Shown: piece after piece, positions 42,018 through 45,619 of the stretch
Position numbering within the stretch: the stretch's first letter is position 1
Layout: the number at the start of each line of letters is the position of its first letter
DNA from: Anaerolineales bacterium
GTDB lineage: Bacteria; Chloroflexota; Anaerolineae; Anaerolineales; Villigracilaceae
DNA: 45,619 bases
Assembly: GCA_016934715.1 (NCBI GenBank)
Contig: JAFGSI010000017.1
Coordinates: 1-45,619, forward strand
Direction of reading: 5' to 3'
Made by a program: the position numbers and the translations under genes
The notes under the pieces: generated by a model
Databases searched by the model: none
The model's input: only the letters and a program-made list of their open reading frames with translations
What the model was told of the DNA's origin: nothing

Positions 42018-43045
42018 GGTCGATCCTGAGGAAGTGGCGCATCGGCTGGCGCGAGATCCTGATCCTGCTGGGGGAATTCCGCCTGCCGCTGTTCATCTTC
42101 CTCGGAGCCATCCTCGGGCTGGGACTCGCCTATGACTACGCATCCAGGCTGGTCGGCGAACCGCTCGACAGCCTGCCTGAATCCATCTATCTCATGCTGA
42201 CCCTGGCCTTCCTGCAGGGCAACGGGGAATTCCCCCACCGCCCGGTCCTGCAGGTCTTTTATTTCCTGATGCCGGTGATCGGCCTGGTCTGCCTGGCCCT
42301 GGGACTGGCCGACTTCGGGGTCATGGTCTTCAACCGCCGGGCGCGCAGCAAGGAGTGGGAAATGGCCGTCGCTTCGACCCTCAACAAACACGCCATCCTG
42401 GTCGGGCTGGGACACCTGGGGTTCCGGGTCGTCCAGCAGCTGCACAGGATGGGCACCCGCCTCGCCGTCATCGAGCTGAACCACAGCGCCGAAACCTTCG
42501 CGGCAGTCCAGGGCCTGGGCATCCCGGTCATCGAGGGGGATGCCACCCGCCAGGATCTGCTGGAGGCGGCCGGCATCGAGCGGGCCCGGACCATCGTTCT
42601 TTGTACGCAGAACGACGCCCGCAACCTGCAGGTGGCGGTCAAGGCCCGCAGCCTGAACCCGGGGATCCAGGTCGTGATCCGCATCTTCGACGACGACTTC
42701 GCCCAGGCCCTGCACAAGCAGTTCGGCTTCATCGCCCTGAGCGCCACCGGGATGGCCGCCCCGGCTTTCGCCGCCGCGGCCGCCGGGGCCGATGTCACCC
42801 GCCCGATCACGGTCGAGGGACAACTGCTCAGCCTGGCCCGCCTGGGCGTGACCGGCGGAGCCGGCCTGGACGGGCTGGAGGTTGGCATGGTCGAACAGAA
42901 GTATGACCTCAGCGTGGTGCTGCTCAAGCACGAAGACGAGTCCGACATGCACCCCGGCGCCAGCCGCACCCTGGCCCCCGGTGACGTCCTGGTCGTGCTG
43001 GGCGGGCCCGACCAGCTGAACCGCTTCATACACGATAATGACTGA
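42014..43045 (+). CDS. K+-channel-like membrane protein with RCK (TrkA-N/TrkA-C) domains
   Basis: The product is 343 residues from the ATG overlapping the phosphatase stop. TM1 lies at about 24-40 and TM2 at about 78-106 with a pore-like loop between. The usual TVGYGD filter is replaced by LQGNGE (67-72). A full RCK_N domain follows (GLGHLG at 131-136, acidic Glu154 at the end of strand 2, suited to NAD/ATP), then an RCK_C domain near 260-340. RCK domains gate K+ flux by nucleotide or ligand binding. Altered selectivity or a non-channel role is possible. Confidence 0.85.
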   Translation: MRSILRKWRIGWREILILLGEFRLPLFIFLGAILGLGLAYDYASRLVGEPLDSLPESIYLMLTLAFLQGNGEFPHRPVLQVFYFLMPVIGLVCLALGLADFGVMVFNRRARSKEWEMAVASTLNKHAILVGLGHLGFRVVQQLHRMGTRLAVIELNHSAETFAAVQGLGIPVIEGDATRQDLLEAAGIERARTIVLCTQNDARNLQVAVKARSLNPGIQVVIRIFDDDFAQALHKQFGFIALSATGMAAPAFAAAAAGADVTRPITVEGQLLSLARLGVTGGAGLDGLEVGMVEQKYDLSVVLLKHEDESDMHPGASRTLAPGDVLVVLGGPDQLNRFIHDND

Positions 43046-43057
43046 ACGGGGCAGACG

Positions 43058-43435
43058 ATGACCAGATCGGCGAAGGTGGTCGGGGTCGTCGGACCGTGCA
43101 CGGCGGGGAAATCGACGCTGATCAAAGGGTTGAAGCAACACGGGTACGACGTGCGCCACATCGCCCAGGAACACTCCTACGTCCCGGACATGTGGCAGCG
43201 CCTGACCAACCCCGACCTGCTCATCTTCCTGGATGTTTCCCACCCGGTCAGCCGGACGCGCCGCCGCCTGGATTGGGACGCCGAAGACTGGCAGGAACAG
43301 CAGCGCCGCCTGAGTCACGCCCGGCAGCACGCCGACCTGTACCTGGACACCGACCCGCTGGAACGCGAGGCGGTTCTGGCGCAGGTGCTGGCCTTCCTGG
43401 AGACCAGGGGCGGCAACGGCGAAAGCCTGCCCTAG
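43058..43435 (+). CDS. Small P-loop NTPase
   Basis: This 125-residue protein has one clear Walker A motif GPCTAGKST at 12-20 and LLIFLDVSHPV near 54-64, which may act as Walker B or as a nucleoside-kinase-like strand. The layout resembles small kinases (AAA_17/AAA_33-like), but no specific family is recognised. It starts 12 nt after the channel gene on the same strand. SD weak. Function unknown. Confidence 0.75.
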   Translation: MTRSAKVVGVVGPCTAGKSTLIKGLKQHGYDVRHIAQEHSYVPDMWQRLTNPDLLIFLDVSHPVSRTRRRLDWDAEDWQEQQRRLSHARQHADLYLDTDPLEREAVLAQVLAFLETRGGNGESLP

Positions 43436-43455
43436 CCACTCCCCCCCGGCGGTAG

Positions 43456-43461
43456 TATAAT
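43456..43461 (+). promoter_or_regulatory. -10 box of the secDF genes
   Basis: Perfect TATAAT with a weak TAGCCA at -35 distance (43433-43438). It gives a leader of about 45 nt before secD. Confidence 0.5.
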
Positions 43462-43513
43462 CAGCCCCGCCCCAGCCCCCGGCTGGTATTTTTTGCGAAC
43501 GGAGACGATCCGC

Positions 43514-44866
43514 ATGGCACGTAAACTGCATACCCGACTGCTTATCATTCTCCTCCTCCTGGCCCTGATCGTCTGGGTGGACGTGAGCAACCGGCTGGTC
43601 ATCCCCAACCCATTCCGGCCGGGGGAGACCCTGGTTGACCGCGACGTCAGCCCGCGCCTGGGCCTGGACCTGCGCGGCGGTCTGCAGGTCGTGATGGAAG
43701 CCGACCTGCCGGCAAACGCCGAGATCAGCGCCGACCAAATGGAAGTCGCCCGCACGATCCTCGAGAACCGCACCAACGCACTGGGAGTGGCCGAGAACCA
43801 GATCACGGTCGCCGGAGACCGGCGGATCGTCGGTGAATTCCCCGGTGTGCAGGACTCTTCCTCCGTGCTGGACACCATCCAGCAGACCGGCCTGCTCGAA
43901 TTCGTCGATTTCGGCACCACCTCCATGCCCGAAGGGACCCCCGTCCTGACCGATTTCGCCGGGACGCCCGAGAACCCCGAGCAGGGCCAGGTGGTGTATC
44001 ACACCGTCATGACCGGGAGTGCCTTGCGAACCGTGCAGGTGCAGGCCGACCCGACGACCAACGTCATCTTCATCGCCTTCGAGCTGACCGCCGACGGCGC
44101 CGACATCTTCGCCAGCCACACCACCCAACATGTCGGTGAATATCTGGGCATCGTGCTCGACGGGCAGGTCATCTCCTCCCCGGGGATCAACGAGCCGATC
44201 ACCGGCGGACAGGGAATCATCCAGGGCAGCTTCACCCGCGAGAGCGCCAACGCCCTGGCGGTCCAGCTGCGCTACGGTTCGCTGCCGATCCCGCTGACGA
44301 TCGTCGAGACCCGCATCATCGGCCCGACGCTGGGTGAAGATTCGCTGCAGAAGAGCCTGGTCGCCGGGTTGATCGGCATGATCATCGTGATATTGTTCAT
44401 GGGCCTGTACTACCGCCTGCCCGGCATCGTCGCCGACATCGCCATCCTGTTTTATGCCGCCCTGGCCTTTGCCGTGTTCAAGTACTTTCACGTCACCCTG
44501 ACCCTGGCCGGGATCGCCGGATTCCTGTTGAGCACCGGCTCGGCCCTGGACGCCAACATCCTGGTCTTCGAGCGCATCAAGGAAGAACTGCGCAGCGGCA
44601 TGAACCTGGCGACCGCCGTGGACAAGGGCTGGAAGCGGGCCTGGTCATCGATCCGGGATGCCAACATCGCCACGATCATCACTTCCCTGATCCTGTTCTG
44701 GTTCGGCAGCACCTTCGGCGCCACGATCGTCAAGGGCTTTTCGATCACCCTGCTGATCGGCGTAGCCATCAGCCTGTTCACAGCCCTGTTCGTCACCCGC
44801 AACCTGCTGGCCCTGACGCTGCAGTGGTTCAAGATCAAGAACTTCGCCAGATGGTTTGGCATCTAA
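43514..44866 (+). CDS. secD: Protein translocase subunit SecD
   Basis: The product is 450 residues from ATG 43514, with GGAG 9 nt upstream. TM1 is at 8-22; LGLDLRGGLQVVMEAD (SecD motif D1) near 55-70; a large extracytoplasmic domain follows; the TM2-6 block begins near 285 with SLVAGLIGMIIVILFMGLYYRLPG and contains LSTGSALDANILVFERIKEEL, the conserved RND/SecD segment with the proton-relay Asp. It uses the proton gradient to help pull secreted proteins across the membrane with SecYEG. secF follows 12 nt later. Confidence 0.95.
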   Translation: MARKLHTRLLIILLLLALIVWVDVSNRLVIPNPFRPGETLVDRDVSPRLGLDLRGGLQVVMEADLPANAEISADQMEVARTILENRTNALGVAENQITVAGDRRIVGEFPGVQDSSSVLDTIQQTGLLEFVDFGTTSMPEGTPVLTDFAGTPENPEQGQVVYHTVMTGSALRTVQVQADPTTNVIFIAFELTADGADIFASHTTQHVGEYLGIVLDGQVISSPGINEPITGGQGIIQGSFTRESANALAVQLRYGSLPIPLTIVETRIIGPTLGEDSLQKSLVAGLIGMIIVILFMGLYYRLPGIVADIAILFYAALAFAVFKYFHVTLTLAGIAGFLLSTGSALDANILVFERIKEELRSGMNLATAVDKGWKRAWSSIRDANIATIITSLILFWFGSTFGATIVKGFSITLLIGVAISLFTALFVTRNLLALTLQWFKIKNFARWFGI

Positions 44867-44878
44867 GAGGAGCCCGGT

Positions 44879-45619
44879 ATGAACATCCTCGGTAAACGCT
44901 ATCTCTTCTTCGTCGTGTCCCTGTTGCTGATCCTGCCCGGCCTGGCCGTCCTGGTCACCCAGGCGATCAACCATACCCTGCCCCTGTCGATTGACTTCAC
45001 CGGTGGCAGCCTGTTCGAAGTCCAGTTCGCCACGAGCGCGCCGCGCCCCGGCGATATCGTCACCCTGTACGAAAGGATGAACGTGGACGACGCCCAGGCG
45101 ACCACCACCGAGAACGGCACCTACCTGATCCGCTCCTCCTTCGTCGACGAAGCCGAACGCCAGGAGATCCTGGAGGCCATGCAGGCCGAGTTCGATGACC
45201 AGGTGACCGTGATCCGGTACGACAGCGTCGGCGCCTCGATCGGTGAGCAGGTGACCTCGCGGGCTGCCCTGGCGGTCGGGTTTGCCGCCCTGGCGGTGGT
45301 GCTCTACATCACCTGGGCCTTCCGCGGCATCCCGCACGCCTTCCGCTACGGCGTCTGCGCCATCATCGCCATGATCCATGATGTGGCGATCGTCTTCAGC
45401 CTGGTGGCACTCGGCTCACTGGTCTTCGGCTGGCAGATGGATGCCCTGTTCCTGACGGCCTTGCTGACCGTGATCGGCTTCTCGGTCCAGGACAAGATCG
45501 TCGTCTTCGACCGGATCCGCGAGAACAGCACCATCCTGCGCCGCCTGGACTTCGAGACCCTGGTCAACCACTCCATCGTCCAGACCCTGCAGCGTTCGAT
45601 CAACACCCAGTTGATGACC
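44879..45619 (+). CDS. secF: Protein translocase subunit SecF (C-terminus cut by window edge)
   Basis: 247 residues are visible from ATG 44879 (GAGGAG 6 nt upstream) to the right edge. TM1 is at 8-28 and IDFTGGSLFEVQF, the SecF signature, at 39-51. The TM block starts near 130 with the conserved IGFSVQDKIVVFDRIREN segment near 200-217, where the common form is SINDTIVVFDRIREN. The last helices are missing because of the window. It forms the SecDF complex with the upstream gene product. Confidence 0.94.
   Translation, partial: MNILGKRYLFFVVSLLLILPGLAVLVTQAINHTLPLSIDFTGGSLFEVQFATSAPRPGDIVTLYERMNVDDAQATTTENGTYLIRSSFVDEAERQEILEAMQAEFDDQVTVIRYDSVGASIGEQVTSRAALAVGFAALAVVLYITWAFRGIPHAFRYGVCAIIAMIHDVAIVFSLVALGSLVFGWQMDALFLTALLTVIGFSVQDKIVVFDRIRENSTILRRLDFETLVNHSIVQTLQRSINTQLMT

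Noticed and set aside
41756..44491. Minus-strand open frame of about 910 codons
   Set aside because: It is antisense to the phosphatase, channel, P-loop and secD genes; composition is typical of a GC-driven shadow frame.

Overview
The window is GC-rich (roughly 60-65 % by eye), densely packed, and most likely comes from a Chloroflexota genome of the Anaerolineae type. Supporting this are a secreted RHS protein with Thr-Pro-rich stalks and LamG domains, a group 3b NiFe hydrogenase, a sufCBD-sufS-sufU operon with a SufR-type regulator, an ArsR/PBP regulator beside tungstate transport genes, and separate secD and secF. No phylogeny could be run, so the assignment is an inference. There is no CRISPR array, insertion sequence or phage module.

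Left part (1-12.8 kb, minus strand). A very large RHS/YD-repeat surface protein runs off the left edge. Upstream of it lies a tightly spaced minus-strand series read in the order ABC-F ATPase, decayed SDR, aminoglycoside-type nucleotidyltransferase, double GNAT acetyltransferase, second nucleotidyltransferase, SAM methyltransferase. It looks like a small-molecule (antibiotic-like) defence operon. The ABC-F leader carries a five-codon upstream ORF, a terminator-like hairpin with a U tract, and a competing antiterminator pairing. This is the layout of ribosome-mediated attenuation.

12.8-18.3 kb (minus strand). A DUF58 and transglutaminase/DUF4129 pair ends at a strong intrinsic terminator. Next comes hisS with tRNA-His(GTG) 24 nt behind it.

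18.3-24.3 kb (plus strand). A cyclic-nucleotide-binding-fold protein without a DNA-binding domain leads a hydB-hydG-hydD-hydA type cytosolic NAD(P)-linked NiFe hydrogenase (sulfhydrogenase). A maturation protease and a DUF4013 membrane protein follow.

24.4-34 kb. The Fe-S cluster assembly operon sufC-sufB-sufD-(SH3-like small protein)-sufS-sufU-Rieske runs on the minus strand from a perfect TTGACA-17-TATAAT promoter. sufB is interrupted by a 199-residue mini-intein. Beyond a secreted subtilase, on the plus strand, lie a SufR-like repressor and a DUF59 (SufT/MIP18) protein. The suf and sufR promoters share an AT-rich operator-like sequence overlapping both -35 boxes.

34-45.6 kb. There follow an SCP2 protein, an AspT/YbjL-type transporter, a membrane protein plus YtxH pair, and a tungstate uptake operon (regulator, tupA, tupB, tupC, methyltransferase). 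After these come a PP2C phosphatase, a K+-channel-like RCK protein with an odd filter, a P-loop protein, and secD with the start of secF. Several genes here (23006, 36147, 40328, 41298) have a -10 box ending only 6-9 nt before the ATG, which suggests leaderless mRNAs.
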